Notes: generated from the letters alone by a model not told the origin. Counted from the stretch's first letter, positions 1 through 13,966 are shown. The stretch is DNA of 64,000 nucleotides from Synchiropus splendidus (GCF_027744825.2 NC_071334.1:30691937-30755936); one strand, 5' to 3'. Numbers and translations are program-made.

Positions 1-740
1 AATTTAATCTTACACTTACTGTAAGGATGTCATTTACGAGATACAATTGCTCTGATATTTGTTTGTTAACAGCTGCTACATTCACCTTTTCCTCCACTAG
101 TAAATTCAGCTGTCTCTCTGGTTATGCTTCCTTCTGTCGCATCTCCTCGCCCTCGTGTCCACCTTCCTTCTTGACGTCTGGACAGAGGAGAGAGAATGTC
201 TTGTAAAAGAAAGAACGCAGGAGCGAACGTCTTCACACAATTTTAAAAAGGACTGTTGAACCTTCAAAAGCAGTGAGTCTGCACAGAAGATAAGCCACTT
301 TCCCTGAGCGGGGGCCAAGGTTCGTAACGCGAGGATTTGGGATATTTACTTCATGGATACAGACTCGGGGTCTCGCTCGTGTCACTCTTTGTGATTAAAA
401 TCAGTGTACGCAGCCAATTACACAGCTTACAGGTGGGCAATTACTGAAGAGGAAGCGCAGCTCTGAAGTGGGTCAGAGCAGGGGACCCGTTTTCTTTGGA
501 TGATGACACAGCACTCAAACATCCACACTTATTCTTATTATTCATTATCTCCAGGAAATGAGGAGGTCTGAGGCAAGGAGTCGCTCGGAAACAGAACTGA
601 GAAAACGTCTGAGGTCACTCGGCAGTCAATTATGACCAGGCGTGAGGTAGATATGAAGGAAGGAATTTTGGGCTGAGTGACACTATTCAACTTTATGGAT
701 TTTAGTACAAAGCTTGCCACCAAATATGCACATATTTGTT

Positions 741-760
741 AACTCCAGTTAACTGGAGTT
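741..760. repeat. perfect 20-bp palindrome
   Basis: AACTCCAGTTAACTGGAGTT equals its own reverse complement. No context gives it a role. Confidence 0.9.
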
Positions 761-884
761 GGAGCATTTTCTCGCTAATCACCATCCCACAGTGACACCA
801 CGTTTCAAGGTCCCTTTCATTAGAAATTTTTGACCAAGCATGCACTCATCACCAAATATCAATTCAGAATGGGAACGTAAAAAA

Positions 885-1030
885 AACCCATTGTGCACAA
901 GTCCCAAATCACAAGTACGAGTCAAGCTTCTTTTGTCCTGGAGTCCAAGTCTAGTCTCAAGTAACTGGTTGGAGTGACTTGAGTGTGAGTCCCTTGAGTC
1001 ACAGTCGCAGACTTGAGCACCCATCTGTGC
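885..1030 (+). repeat. AGTC/CAAG-rich repeat-like segment
   Basis: The segment is unusually dense in GAGTC, CAAGTC and CTCAAGT words (GAGTCCAAGTCTAGTCTCAA, TGAGTCCCTTGAGTCACAGT). These are shared with termini of fish DNA transposons and with the 40.6-kb segment. No boundaries are visible. Confidence 0.3.
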
Positions 1031-1107
1031 TCTGAGCACACTAGCCACTGTGACACTATGTTGCATGTTTTTACAGTTTTCTCTTTACATTGAGGGGCAA
1101 TAAGTCC

Positions 1108-1702
1108 AATAAACTCTGGACTATAGAGCGCAGTGGAATATTAGCCGCATCCATGAAATTTAAGAAGGAAAATAGATCTTGTTCATACCTTAGCTAAAGT
1201 GGTCTATAAGCCATGGGTGCAGTGATGCTGTCTGTGCTGTAGAAAGGTTTGAAAATGCATGAGGTTCACTTCTAGACTAGTTTTGAAAACAGGGTCCATC
1301 ATTGAGGCTGACTCATGAAACAAACTTGGCAATGTTCTGGACTTGAATTGTGAACTCCTCACATGTTTTATTCACATTAAAGGACTCTGTTTTCTGGATG
1401 CTTTTTTCGCTCGAAAGTTTGCCCGTAGTTCCGACACCACAGCTGGTCTCACCTGCTGCTTCTCACCTGTGGTCCGCCATAGATCAGCTCTGCAGAGCTG
1501 CGGACACATGGGTGCAAACAGCACATTTTGAACGTTTTAAGATCAATAAAACACCTGTGATTTCATCAGTTTGATGCGACTAGACTAAATATTTTGGCAG
1601 CATGGCACTCTTCAGCCTGTAAAAATTCATGTATAGCCACAGCATTGTATAAGGCACAGGGTTCAGAACGTGAGAAAAAGTAGTGGCTTATAGTCCAGGA
1701 AT
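1108..1702 (+). mobile_element. MITE family M1, copy 1
   Basis: This is one of three related 440-600-bp sequences in the window. It starts CTCTGGACTATAGAGCGCAG then TGGAATATTAGCCGC, and ends GTGGCTTATAGTCCAGGAAT. The ends are inverted (TGGACTATA versus TATAGTCCA), as in a nonautonomous DNA transposon. Shared internal landmarks are AAATAGATCTTGTTCATAC, CTGACTCATGAAAC, TGAACTCCTCACATG, GATCAATAAAACACCTGTGA, CCTGTAAAAATTCAT and the subterminal CACAGGGTTCAG. No coding capacity is seen. Confidence 0.8.
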
Positions 1703-4700
1703 TCTGGTGCAAGCAGGAAAGCATCTGGTGAAAGTAAAAGTGAACCTTCTTGGGTATCGTGACATGCTCGATGAGATTGTAATTTAATATTACAACAGCC
1801 CGATACCAGTTGTTGGGGCAAGCCTTTAGTGCTACATTTTCAACAAAAACTTTCTGAAACGCACATTCTCAGGTCGACTCATGAATACAACGGGGCTTTC
1901 AACAATTAAAATAATTATCCAAAACAATTTCAAACCCAGAAACTGAGAACTAAAAGACACATCTGTGGCAAAAACAAAAGTTGGAGGAAAAACAAGTCTG
2001 AAACCGTTGTCCTCATTTACACAACACCACTCCTCCACCACAAGAACTTGAGGAAAAGTTTGACTGCAGAAATAGCCTCAACCTTTAAATAATTCAAATG
2101 TGGACAAAAAAAAGTTTTGGCAGGCAGAAACTATTGGCAAAGTTTCCTCCAGCACCCCTCCTTTCGCTCACTGAGGTGTGAGGCTCCAGAGAAAGCAGGG
2201 ACGTGCCACTGCGCGAGCTGCTGCTGCACTGTGGTCTGCTTACAACACTTCAGAGGACGTCAACGTAAACTCATTTCACATTTCTCACTTTAAAAACCCC
2301 TCAGAGCCTTTTTGGTAGAAGCTGCCAATTGACTCAACCTCATGGGGGTTTCCTCAGAAGAACTGACTGCCTTTTAGAGAAATAATTTTCATCCTTGTCA
2401 AACATAAAAACTAATAGTGGGGATTTTTCATGCCTGGAAAGTTAGTGTCAGAAAAGTAAAATCTCAGCACTTGTTCCATCAGGACCAAATCCTTGTCTCA
2501 TAAATGACAATGAGTGAGTCACTAGTTTAGTATGAGGTGCTTTTACAACAATGTTTACATGAGCAGTGCACATTAAAAGTAATGCTTTTAGTGCGAATGT
2601 TTAATGGTGTTTTTGGCTGTTGTTTAAATTGACATAAAGGCAGCAGAGGAACAGCAACATAATCCGGACCATTGTCTGAACCTGCAGCTGCTCAACCATC
2701 AATTATAATAATTTGGTTTTTTTTATTCATGAGGGTCTGTAATTGCCCTTTAGACCGGAGCAGCCCTCCAAGCATCACCACAGGTTTTGGGCAGCCATTA
2801 AATGAAAAGATGATGTGGTTGTTTGGTTATAGCGCAGTAGCTGAACTGAGGCTGTTATTAAAGTTGGTGCCCCTGCGATTGACTTAAATTCATTACTTCT
2901 TTCTATCTTTCCATTTGAAAGCTCTTTTTTTGGCTGCGTTTTCAATCCCAAGTCCATGACTGAAACTATGGCACAATGGTATGTTTGGAGAATTTCCACA
3001 CAGCAGAGCAAATCCCATCTTACAACTTGACATAAACAGTTTGCCGTATTTTCACATCCAGATGAAACTTGTAATTATTCTTAGCAACATTCCGGTTACA
3101 TTTGGAGTCATTTGTTCATGGAACAAGTTTGATGATTTATACTATTAAATGTTTTCTTACCATGACGCCTCACGTCACATAATTCAGTCTCCAGAGATCT
3201 GTACGATACTGTTAAAGGTGCAGGACCTGCTGCCATTGAACCAATATCCTTCTATTTTAATGCCATCCACCAAGTATGTCTGAGCAGGAAGACCCTGAAG
3301 TTTTGGCAGTTGCCCTAACCACTGCACTATTTAAAGACACATGAGAGCAGCATGCACCAGCGACTTCAATCAACCTAGTTTTCGTGGGATCCAGTAGAGT
3401 TTGACCCCCACAGAGTTTGAAAACCCAAGTGTGCAGATTACACATCATCAGTGGTAGATTGTTACCTTTCCACAGGCGCTACTCGTCCGTACACTCCCCC
3501 GCTTGTCCTGAATTACGACAGCAGATCACATCACCTCAGAGCCAGGCAGACTGTTGCATGGCCAGCCAACTGTTCTGCTCTGTTTAGCACACCTGAGCTG
3601 GGAGCTTTGCATCATCCCTTCCTACTGTCATTGTCCCCATCACCTTCTCTGGCCTCTCCACCTACCTCACATCACGGGAATTAAATCAATTACCACTGCT
3701 GCCCTCATTCACCACTTTAAACTGATGGAGAGTGACTAGCAAGAGTGGGTCCTGCCCAGCTGAATATGAGAAGTGGGAGACGCTGCTGGGAATAAAAGCC
3801 ACCGTATCAATAGACGGTGCATTCATCGATCACGCAGTAAGCAGACACAAACTTTTTTCCATAGATTGTGAGTTGTGTTAAATGTTTATTTATTTTAAAG
3901 TCCTCACAGTTCATAATAAAACATTTTAATGATGATTTCCATATATTACGTACGACATTAAAATTTGCAGTTCACTATTTTTTTTTTAATCTTATCTGAA
4001 TTACTTACATTTTTAATGAAACTTCTAATTGTGAAATCAATTCTTTTTACCTAATATTTTCCTAAGCATTTGTTTTTCTCAACCATTAGTTACTTAAAGA
4101 ATATTTTTGAATTATGTATACAATGGATAGTTTACATATACAATGAAGAAAAAATAAAAATAAATAAAAAATGAATCGAATGTTAAACACCCACGCTGAT
4201 GCTCCCTATATAATGTCAAGACAAGCATCTTCAGCAAAAACAGAAATTGTGGAACACTTTATGGAGAAAAAAAATGCACCAACAAACTCTCATCATTTCA
4301 TTCTTTGCTGTTGTAAGTGGGAGAACATCATATCCATTGCTTTGCCTTTGGTCTGTGAATATTTTTCTACCTCACTGTAACTGCAGTACAAAGATCAGTA
4401 ATATTGTTGAAACATTCATTCTATAAATCACTTGGGGTGAAATTAGTTTGGTGCAATATTATGCCTTTTGTGAATATATCAGCTCATGTATTTATTTACA
4501 TCATACAGTATGTCATCGACCTGTTTTGCACATATTAAAATATCCGCTTATTCAATCTTCAACCTGTAAAAGTATGTTGATCTCATTAATATCCGACATA
4601 TTTGAATCCAACCCATCCTGACTCCTGTGGCATCTCACACTACTCACAATAAGTTGGGGGTATAGTGAGGTCCCCCAGTGTATTTTTATACGTACGGTGT

Positions 4701-7700
4701 TTGTCACACTTCAGTGATTTTGTGACAAGGAGGAAATTGTATTAGGGTGATGGACACACTTCATTTTTGTGTTTGCCACGTACAGTAATGGTCTCACTGT
4801 GTACAGTGCACCTCACATACTGGGGCCTATCCATATGCATCTACCAGCAACACAAAAGACTGCCTTTTTTGTCAGTGTAGGACGCAAAAGACCACTGTTC
4901 GCATTTCGCCATTGGAGTGAGGATAGGTTGTTGAATCAGATACACAGATAACATAGTGCACATTTATATGTGAGCAACGTGATCACTCTCATTAGCAACT
5001 TTATTGTATTTTGAGTATTTCATTCCCATTGTGTTTTCAGTTGTAGAATTTAACTCACTTGTCAGTTGGCTCACTGCCTCTTTTTACAACTGTTACACAT
5101 TCCTGCACACGTCGATGACTTGTAGCAGCGTGTATCTCTCGGTTGTGTTTACTTTCTCTGACTTAAGGGCAAGGGCAGTAAAGCAGAGGAGCAGGAGGAG
5201 GCGGGCGTGATGGGTGCTTTGACAGGTGGACGGATGACAACGCTAGCTACCTGCATCTGGGAGCTTTTTCTGCACTTTGATCCACGTCAGGCGAACTGAT
5301 TTATCAACGGGCCGACGGATGGTATCATCAATGCCTGATACAGATGACGGATGACAGTCTGGGAAATGGGTTTGGGGCGGTGGCGGGGCAACTTGCTTGC
5401 AAGACAGGGAGTGACAGGAGTGGGGTGGGGAGCTGGCAATTGGAGACGTTTCAAATAGATTGAGGGATTGATTGGTGGGAGGGGGCATGTGGACAGGTTG
5501 ATGAATGGCTGAACACAGTGATGCCCAGCGTAACACAGGGGGAACTGCTCCGGCAATAGCAGCGTTGACCAACAGTGATACAAGCAGACTACAGAGTGAA
5601 AACCTGAGCGCATGTATTCATGCACCAATATGTGAAGAAGAACATGAATTTTTGTCCTGTTTCACTTGCCTGCACTGCTTGCTTGGTTCAGCTCATGAAT
5701 TTCATAAAATGCAACAAGTCAAGCTGGACACGCACGCACGCACACACACACACTCACACACCTAGTTTCTATGGCAACCAGGCCCTCAGTAGGGGCAAAG
5801 AGTCATAAAGGATGCAAAAAGAGGCTCTTACAGCCAAGAAAACCGCTATATTAGAAAAAGAAAGATGTAAGCACTTCTTGTGTTTTGATGGCATCAACAT
5901 TCATGAATAAGTTTATTTGATTTATTGCAGAGGTATGGCACAGGCTTCCCAAGTGCCTCAGCTTTTCCTGCTCTCAGAGCACAGTAGATCACTCAGCATG
6001 CTGCACTCCATCCGCGGCGCACTTCGCTCAGGCAGCATATAAAACGTTTGACTTGACAAAAGACATTAAAATAGACGTCTAATCCTCAACTAATTCCAGC
6101 CAAATCCTTTTGTTCGTGTCCTGTCACATCGCAAGCACACAGAGAGAGAGAGGTATGTTCGCTCACAGGGAGGACGGAGAGGCATCTGAGGCTTCCGCGA
6201 CGACAATTGCGAGTTAAAGAGCGTCCTGCAATTGCCGGAGCCACCCACCGGTCTTCCTACACTTCCACCCACCAACACACACCGCCATGGGCTAGTGTTC
6301 CCTCCAGAACTGCCACAGTCATCAGCCTCCAGAATCATGAAAAGATATGAAACAATCAGTGGGATAGCACCTTTTTGAAGGCATCATCCGCTACTGTTGA
6401 CTGACACGCGCACAAAGATCTTGTGAAGAGGCCCGTCACGCTTTGCTGTTTGACATTTGCCCGTGCCGCCTCCTGGTGCCACGCCAGCCAGACTTCTCGC
6501 TCTCACTCTGGCAGCCAAACAAATTAGCGAAGGAGGCTTGACCCCTGTTCAAAGAGAGGGCATCGGCAGGAAATTGGAATTCAAGACCCGATTAGTGGCT
6601 GTGCGGGCGGCGTTCACGGATGCGTGCCACCAATGAGCACGTGGCCGCGGCCTGTAATTGACACGCTGCGCTGGTTCTTGGATGATGACTAGCATGGACC
6701 AGAGCACGTTGAATGGTTGTGCTCACAGGTGCATGAACGAACAGCATGTGCACACAAATGATTTGTGATCGGACTGTTGGAGTGCACCGTCCATTCTTGA
6801 GTCAGGAGATGTGATCTCACGTGACGCCATGGTTTAGACACTGAAAGAGCTCCTTTTGTGCAGTTAGTGAAAGTGACACCTCCACCAAAGTCAGAGGTGT
6901 CTCTCAGTTCATTCCACGCAAAACCATGGTTCAAGAAATACAGGTCATGTGACATCTAGTCTGACCTTTAAAAAATGAAGTGTCTCTTAAAGCAGCATTG
7001 AATAACATTTTATTTTCAGTAATGGTAGGTTTCATATTGAATAGTCACAAATCCCTGGTTATGGCACTGGCACATTGCTATTACTATACATAACTATCAC
7101 TGGGCAACCCACCATGCGGCACCATTCGACGCTGCTGTCATTCATTACGGCAGTGAATCTTTGGACTAAAGAATTCAAGAAGTAGAACTTTACTGACCAG
7201 TAGCCTGGATCACAGAGAACATAAGAGTTGCATTCACAACCTGGAGAGAACCAACATACTAAAGTCAATCGTGTGCACCGCCGGTGTGTGGATATATGGA
7301 GGAGATATTTTTGTAATGCCATTGAACGTGTTAGTGTCCACTAGCTTATTGTCTTATCGTCTTTTCAAAAGTATAGCGTAGATATAACCAGCCAGTGAGG
7401 TTAACTTCTTGAAGAACTAGTTTGTTGCTGTGAAGGACTTGGTGAGGCTGGCCCACAGGTCCAAGGGAGTGATGGCTCCTGTGGTTTTTGTGCACATCAT
7501 CAATCATTATTTTTCCACTTTTTGCATGGAATGACAGTCCTTAATATAATTAACGGGATGGTACTTATTTTATTAGAAATGCCGATGTTTTTAAATCCAC
7601 ATAAGTGTTGAAATGCAAAACAATTTAGGCCAACAAATTAATTTACAACTCATTTAAAAAAAGATCACTGACGCCGGACATGTGACACAACGTGGGCTTC

Positions 7701-9799
7701 AAACACTGACATTAGATGACATTTGAGTGGTTTTGTGGTTTTGCATCTCTTGCTCTCTAGGTGAGACCTGGCCAGTCTGCCTCCTACACAGTGGAAACAG
7801 CTGCAAGTCTTGGCATTATGACCTTTTTGGACAAGTAACAGTATTGAAGCCAAGTCTTCCACCAAGCTGATCTTATTTTGTCTTGTGGACTTCGGTGTTG
7901 GATGTTTTCTGGCCATCTCACATTGGACAAACAGGGGTTGCCCTGTTGGGGCTACAGCCATGTTATACTTGAACATCTAGTGATGAGCTGCAGAACTGCA
8001 TCGACCCGAGTTTGCAACACATGCTGTGAGGTCTGTCTTGACAGTAAAAAGACGTCAATATGGCATGCAACTGATAGAAAAATGTTTGCAAACTGCAAAC
8101 ATGTAAAAAAAAATGTATATTGTCACCTGTGACTATTTCTAACTCTTTCTGCTAGAGCTACTGTCTTTCTCACATCAGAGCAGGTCTCAGTACTGTCCTT
8201 TAAAGATTCTCTTTTACTGTCACTGATCACCCCAAAAGGCCGTCTCCGCTCCTTCCACCCATCCTGCACTCTCTTCTTCACCTCTCTTAATCCCTGTCCA
8301 TTAATGTATTAGGGTTGGGACATGGCTGATTTCAGGACGCTCCTGTTTTTTTTCCTCCTGCCACTCTCATGTTTAGACATGTGTATTCTGCCCTGCTTCT
8401 ATTGATCTTCATTTTCCACTCCTCTTCCATTAATAAATCCACCTTTCCAGCCTCTCCTCAAACTCATTCTACTTTCATAGTACATCACGATGAAATCAGC
8501 AATCATCATGGCCTGCAGAGACACAGATTTAGACACATGGTAATAAATAACTATTATAAAACTGCTATAAAATTGGTTGTATAAGCTATAGAGCAGAAGA
8601 GAGTAACAGAAAATGCGACATAATCTGAAGATTTTGGTCGTAAATCTAAAGTTCTGTCGCCTTCCAAATGTACTTATGATAACCGGAGGTGCTTTACAAA
8701 GCTCAAGATAGCTCCTCGGTCCTTAGACAGCAGTCAGCCTGAGGATCTGCCACCTTGTTCTGCGTTTTGCTCCTCATAATGCTCCTGTCGATATCCCTGT
8801 TAATGTGTGGCCGCGTCCTGACACAAAGCCCATTAACAACACTCCATTGCCATTTGCCCTCTCTAGTCATCACAAGGTTCTTTATCAATCCGTGGGACAT
8901 TCCGGCCATCTATTTTCTCCGAGTGCATAAATGCCAGCAGGGAGTCAGGGACAAACCCAAACCGACAGATGGATTTGCGCTGCTTATTGAATCCATTTGT
9001 CTTTGGATTGGCACTAATGAAAGAGCTATTAGGCGGTGAACACATTAGACTCCATCCGCCGTGGTCTGTGAGCGCAACAGGGAGAGAGGACGAGAGACGA
9101 AAGGTCGGGTCTCTTCAAAAAGAGGAAATCACTCGCTTTCGCATTTGGACTGGCCGCAGCAGTCCCCATGGAGACGTTAGTGAGAGCCATTTGGATTGAT
9201 ACGTCGTTTCAAGAGATCTTTGAACATGAACTCCTCGACTCATGTAGACTGGACCTCACTTAGCCAGGCGTGTGTGAACCACGACAACTAAACCCACGTG
9301 AGCCCATTATTTAGTAGTCAAACATTTCTGCTCGACAGCAGCTCCGATGGACCACCGCGTTCCCTTGTTGACATTTAAGCACAAGCGCGTCTCCAAAAAC
9401 AGGCCACTCCATTATCTCCACCTGACACGCCACCCCTCCCCTCTGCCGCAAACATCCTCCCACCAGCAAGCAGCTAATTCAATCAACAAACCGTTTCCAT
9501 CTGTCTATAATCCGCATCAATAGTCTTGATAGCATTGGGGTGTACTTCAGTCATCAAAGCCTTTGTGCTTCCTATCGGCTCAATCTCACTGATGACTCTT
9601 AGCAAATTAAAATGAAATGAGAAAGAGGAACGTTGCCTGCTCTTTTTATCTTTGAAAAAAAGATAAAAGTATGAGACACATTTTTACAGGGGCATCACAG
9701 TTGTATGTGAATTCCTCAATGTTTTTGGTTTAAACTGCCCTCACAAGTCCCATATTAAAGCCATTTCAATGAAATACAAGCGTTCCCAGAGGCAAGGTA
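1703..9799. other. intergenic, no gene recognised
   Basis: No credible exon or RNA gene was seen. Minus-strand frames at 5243-5628 overlap each other and have proline/serine-rich chance composition. A reverse-complement tRNA-SINE-like piece (GCAGTGGTTAGGGCAACTGC) lies at about 3310-3330. Segments 6400-6680 and 8740-9060 are G+C-balanced with clustered homeobox-type words and could be regulatory, which I cannot show without alignment. Confidence 0.6.
5727..5761 (+). repeat. (CA)n/(CGCA)n microsatellite
   Basis: ACACGCACGCACGCACAC is followed by CA repeats interrupted by one CT. Confidence 0.9.
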
Positions 9800-9960
9800 G
9801 AAGGAGGTTCATTTTTCCATTTTCTTCTGCTTTTCCCTCAACTCCATCACTGCAAGGTCTGGAGCCCACCCTGGGTGAGTCATTCTACAAAGCTGATGCC
9901 TTTTGTGTCTGATCCATTTCATGAGATTGTAAAATTAAAAAAAAAAAAAAAAAAAAAAAA
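9800..9960 (+). repeat. SINE-like segment with 24-nt poly(A)
   Basis: TTTTCCATTTTCTTCTGCTT and CTGGAGCCCACCCTGGGTGA precede a run of 24 adenines (9937-9960). This resembles a retroposed short element. No clear target-site duplication was found. Confidence 0.4.
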
Positions 9961-10104
9961 GCGTAATGGTGCATTTGAATGATCGTATAATTCCTACATG
10001 TTTTCACCATTTATACCACAGACCTTATGTTATGTTTTCTGAAACATATCATAAAAAACCATAAATCAAACCCAAAAGCCAGACTCATAGTATGTTGGGC
10101 AAAT

Positions 10105-10136
10105 TCAACATATTCTTTTCTCAACATATTCTTTTC
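10105..10136 (+). repeat. 16-bp tandem duplication
   Basis: TCAACATATTCTTTTC is present twice in exact tandem. Confidence 0.9.
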
Positions 10137-10310
10137 TCATTTCAGGCCACATCATATCTGCTGTCATGGAATTAACACAGTAATTATTATGATTGTGATA
10201 CCCAGAATGAACACACCTTTAAAATTAAGAACATTGCTTCAACTGGAGTTGCATTTTCTTGGTGATATTGGTTTTAAATTCCAGGGGGGAAACCTGATAC
10301 CAATACAGAG

Positions 10311-10420
10311 GTACCTCGGTTTTCGAACGTCCCGGAGTTCGAACAAAAATTTCTAGATTGTTTTGCTTCGGATTTCAAACGAAAAACATAACGTGCACGG
10401 ACCGATCAGCTGACCCACGA
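10311..10420 (+). mobile_element. DNA-transposon terminus (CCTCGGTTTTCGAAC type)
   Basis: GAGGTACCTCGGTTTTCGAA then CGTCCCGGAGTTCGAACAAA is the kind of terminus carried by Tigger/mariner-like nonautonomous elements. It contains internal TTCGAAC / GTTCGAA inverted words. The following G+C-richer sequence to about 10745 may be the body of the element. No second terminus was found. Confidence 0.4.
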
Positions 10421-10749
10421 CGCACTTTGTTGTTGTGTATAACGCAGCCTCTGTATGCAGACGTGTCCCGTTAGCTACATTTACTGACTGTTTTTTCTTC
10501 ATATTGAGGAGTAAAACCTTTCCTGTCTCCGCACTGGACCGTGGTAGAGTGTCACAGGGGAGGTGCTCGCTCTCCACACCTCCGAGGCTGGAGCGCACAC
10601 TCCAGGGTTTGATGTCCTGTTGTGGGCTGGAGCTGGGACAGGGATGAGGCGAGTCTGGGACAGAGCGTTGTCACAGCCAAACTGCACAGAACCGCACTTT
10701 CAGACTTCTTCACTTCTGGAGAGACGACACTCACTCACTCGGCTTTAAA

Positions 10750-13700
10750 AATCACACTTGATAGAATCTAGTTAAAGGTGAAAAATCACTCATTTGTCAT
10801 GGAACGTGAAGGGTTGCAGAGTACCAAGTGGGGCTTCAATATGAACTCAAGTCAAATGTCCATCCAAGGATCTCTATGAATAAAGAAGAAGGAGGAGAAG
10901 AGACACAAGTCACGTCAGATGGACATCGATGTGCGACAGGTGATCACTGGTGATGACCAGCAACTGAAATGCTTAAAGAGCAAACAAACATAGATTTGGG
11001 CACAGGAGACGCAAATACGTATAAATCACCCAGTATTTACTTTCACAGAAGAAGACATGCATTCCACACCACACTGGCTGATGATCATTTGGGTCCTCAC
11101 TATTCTCTCTTGGTACACTCCACTCATATGTTCTCATACCTGGTGCCACAAATCCTGGTACAGTGATATCTCCTCCCCAATCCATGCAGTAGTTCTTACA
11201 TCATACCCAACGGAGAGACAAACATGAGGCACAGACATGCCCCTTAGAAAGTCTTTTATCCTGTTCATCTATTGTAGTGCACCCGCAGTTTCTTAGGCTA
11301 AGGTCCTCCCTGTTCCTCCTGCCATAAAACTGTTTGTGGTCTGCTTCTCTCTAAAATGGTGAGAGTGTCGCTAGGATTTAGGCAGCATGGCGCTATTGAG
11401 AACCAGCGGTCTTTGCATCACAGAAGTCTTGGCCCACTCCAGTTAGGGCCTAAACCTTGGTTTGGTCACTCTGGAAAGATTCCCTTACACTTTGGTGAGG
11501 CCTAGAAGGACATTAATGTAAGTCTTTTATCTTTAGTAATGATGACAGCCGGACTGGGCCATTCAATTTCCAAAGGGAGCAGATTTATATACTGAGACTG
11601 TTGTGTGGCTCCGTGGAGCTGAAAGACTGATGGAGGCAGTTGGGGGAAAAAATGTATTCAAGTAACAGAGCACAAAAAGAGAATGCTACAATGTTATCAA
11701 TTTAGGATAAAAATATTATTTGGTTTATGGTGTGTTTTATGCAGATTTTCTCATAATAAATCATAAATATGAGAGGCTGTTTAATAGTGCTGTGGGGAAA
11801 ACATAACAATGAAACAACAACATTTATTTTTTTATATATTTTGGGGGACACGAAAATGACTATTCAACAAAAAGTCAACACAAACAGACATTGCTTGTTA
11901 AAATACTACAATCAAATGACACATTGCAACAGAATGGTCATCAGTTGTGGAGGAATCAATGCAGCCACACAAAATTGGAAAGAAAATAAAAGGGGAAATG
12001 AACTCCTTCAGCAGTTCGCACAAACTGTTTATATTCACAATTGAAACAGCAATTCAAATGCAGACTAGATAGGTGTATAGAAAGGGTTCCACAGAGGGTG
12101 AGAAGAGGGTAGAATATAGAGACTTCCATTGCTGTTGGCGAAGGGAACGGTCGACAAGAGGATGTGTTGGACAGGTCGGCAATGGGCAGGTTACGCTAAG
12201 AAGATGGATATGGAGGTGGTTCACAGATATATAGTGTGCACAAGGGTGAATCTGAAAGAAATAGTTGACTGTCCTCCGGTCAGTTGCCCTTTACCAGGTT
12301 TGGTATGCAGTGTGTTTTTACCATTTTTACACGGACAGATCTTTGTGTAGTCATACGTATAGACACTCAATGCATGTAGTATTATAGTTGCCAGAATACT
12401 GCAGAGATTATTTTCACCAGTGAACAGTAGAAGCCTGCATCTTCCTATTACCATCAACTGCGTGATAGAATCACAATCGATTAGTCCTCACTTCAGCTAC
12501 GCTTTATGTGAAACTGAATGGTACTTTGCTTCAACAGCATCCAAACAACAAGGGCTACACAACTGAATGCCAATGGATAATGCTCTCGCAGGGAGATGAG
12601 GCACATTCGATGAACCCCATTTTGCACTTCCCTTCCAGCCACCATCTATTTCAGCATGTAGCATCATGAGCCAAACGTGGGTCCCCCACTCCTTTCTCGC
12701 CTGCTAAAAATGCTTCATCAAGGTCTGAGTCAACGTGAGCCTGTGAGAAATTAAATTTGTCTAATTAGGCCAGTAGATTTGCCGGCTTCACCCCCCTCCC
12801 TCCCAGACCTCCCCTCATCCAGACAAATGTCTCATTAATCGCAGCACGCTGCTGTTGACTGTACATCAGAGGCCAAGACTGATAAACCGCGCAAGGATTC
12901 TCATTCTTTCCCTCTCTGGAAACCAAAGTCTTTAACATTACATGTATTGATGGAAATAAAACATTGAAATGAGCACTCAATATTTTACTTAAGCATATGA
13001 GGTGTTTTGTACTGCTATTGATAGTTCACATAAGCGGATACTAAGCAGTAAAAAAGTTTCTGGAGAGCACTTCTCGTACTAGTACTGGGGATTTTGTTCC
13101 CACTGATGTCCTTGTTCCAAGTGACATCAGTGGGAAGACCAGACTGAGAATCAACTGGTTACAGTGGTGAAGTGGTGCGTGCAAGTTGCTTGGGAACAAT
13201 TGTATACAAACGTCACTGGGCAGTCCATTTTACCATTTAAGTCAATAATGTATTTCAATAACTAATGAAATTAGTTAGGATTCCAGTCACATAGTATTTA
13301 CAAATAAACTGCCAGTTGTGATAATGTGCATGAAGTGTTCATTTGCCTGATGATGATGAGAATTGACTCTTTCATCTGATTATTATTGACTTCTACAATG
13401 GACATTTTTCCTCCATTAAAGTGTTTATGTAAGATGTGTATTCAATTTTCTTTTTTTTTTTTTTTTCCATTTAATCCAGCCACAAATGAACAAGCCCTGT
13501 TATCAATGTGACATTTTTGCCACGGGCGGAAACCCTGCGTTGATCCAGCAGCATTTATCGGAGAGGTTTATTTTTCATGAACTGTACCCGTGAGTCACGT
13601 ACGCTTTCAAATGATCGCAAATGTCAATCACCAAACCATTGCACATGATAAAGAAGCTGACACGTTGGTTCACAAAAAAATAATAACATGACTCATGTCA

Positions 13701-13966
13701 GCTTGGTGAGACTTTTGTAGCTAACATTAACATTTTAACAAGTTAGTGTAATGGCAAAACCATGTGTTGCTACACATGGAAGTTGTTGTTGTCATCAACT
13801 TTTAGGCTGCCGCCCCAGTGGATATATTGGTGAACAGCAATACCAACGTAAAGACCGCATGGAAGCGAGTGATCAGTGATGGCAACATTGTGTGAAAAGG
13901 ATAGATGCAGGACAGGTTTATGCACCCAATACAATATGACTGTTGAATTCGTGAACAGCCTTGTTG
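10750..13966. other. intergenic, no gene recognised
   Basis: No coding signal is seen apart from the hairpin at 13097-13136. The stretch 12690-12975 contains AATTAAATT, CTAATTAGGCC and CATTAATCG words suited to homeodomain binding. Confidence 0.55.
13097..13136. repeat. hairpin, 18 base pairs with one bulge
   Basis: TTCCCACTGATGTC (13097-13110) pairs exactly with GACATCAGTGGGAA (13123-13136). Inside it, CTTG (13111-13114) pairs with CAAG (13118-13121), leaving a TTC loop and one bulged T. Confidence 0.9.

Noticed and set aside
3300..3335. tRNA-like phrase on the minus strand (GCAGTGGTTAGGGCAACTGC)
   Set aside because: It has no complete cloverleaf and is probably an eroded SINE. It is too short to call.
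5243..5628. Overlapping 109- and 113-codon minus-strand frames
   Set aside because: Two frames are open at once over the same DNA, which is typical of stop-poor G-rich sequence rather than a gene.
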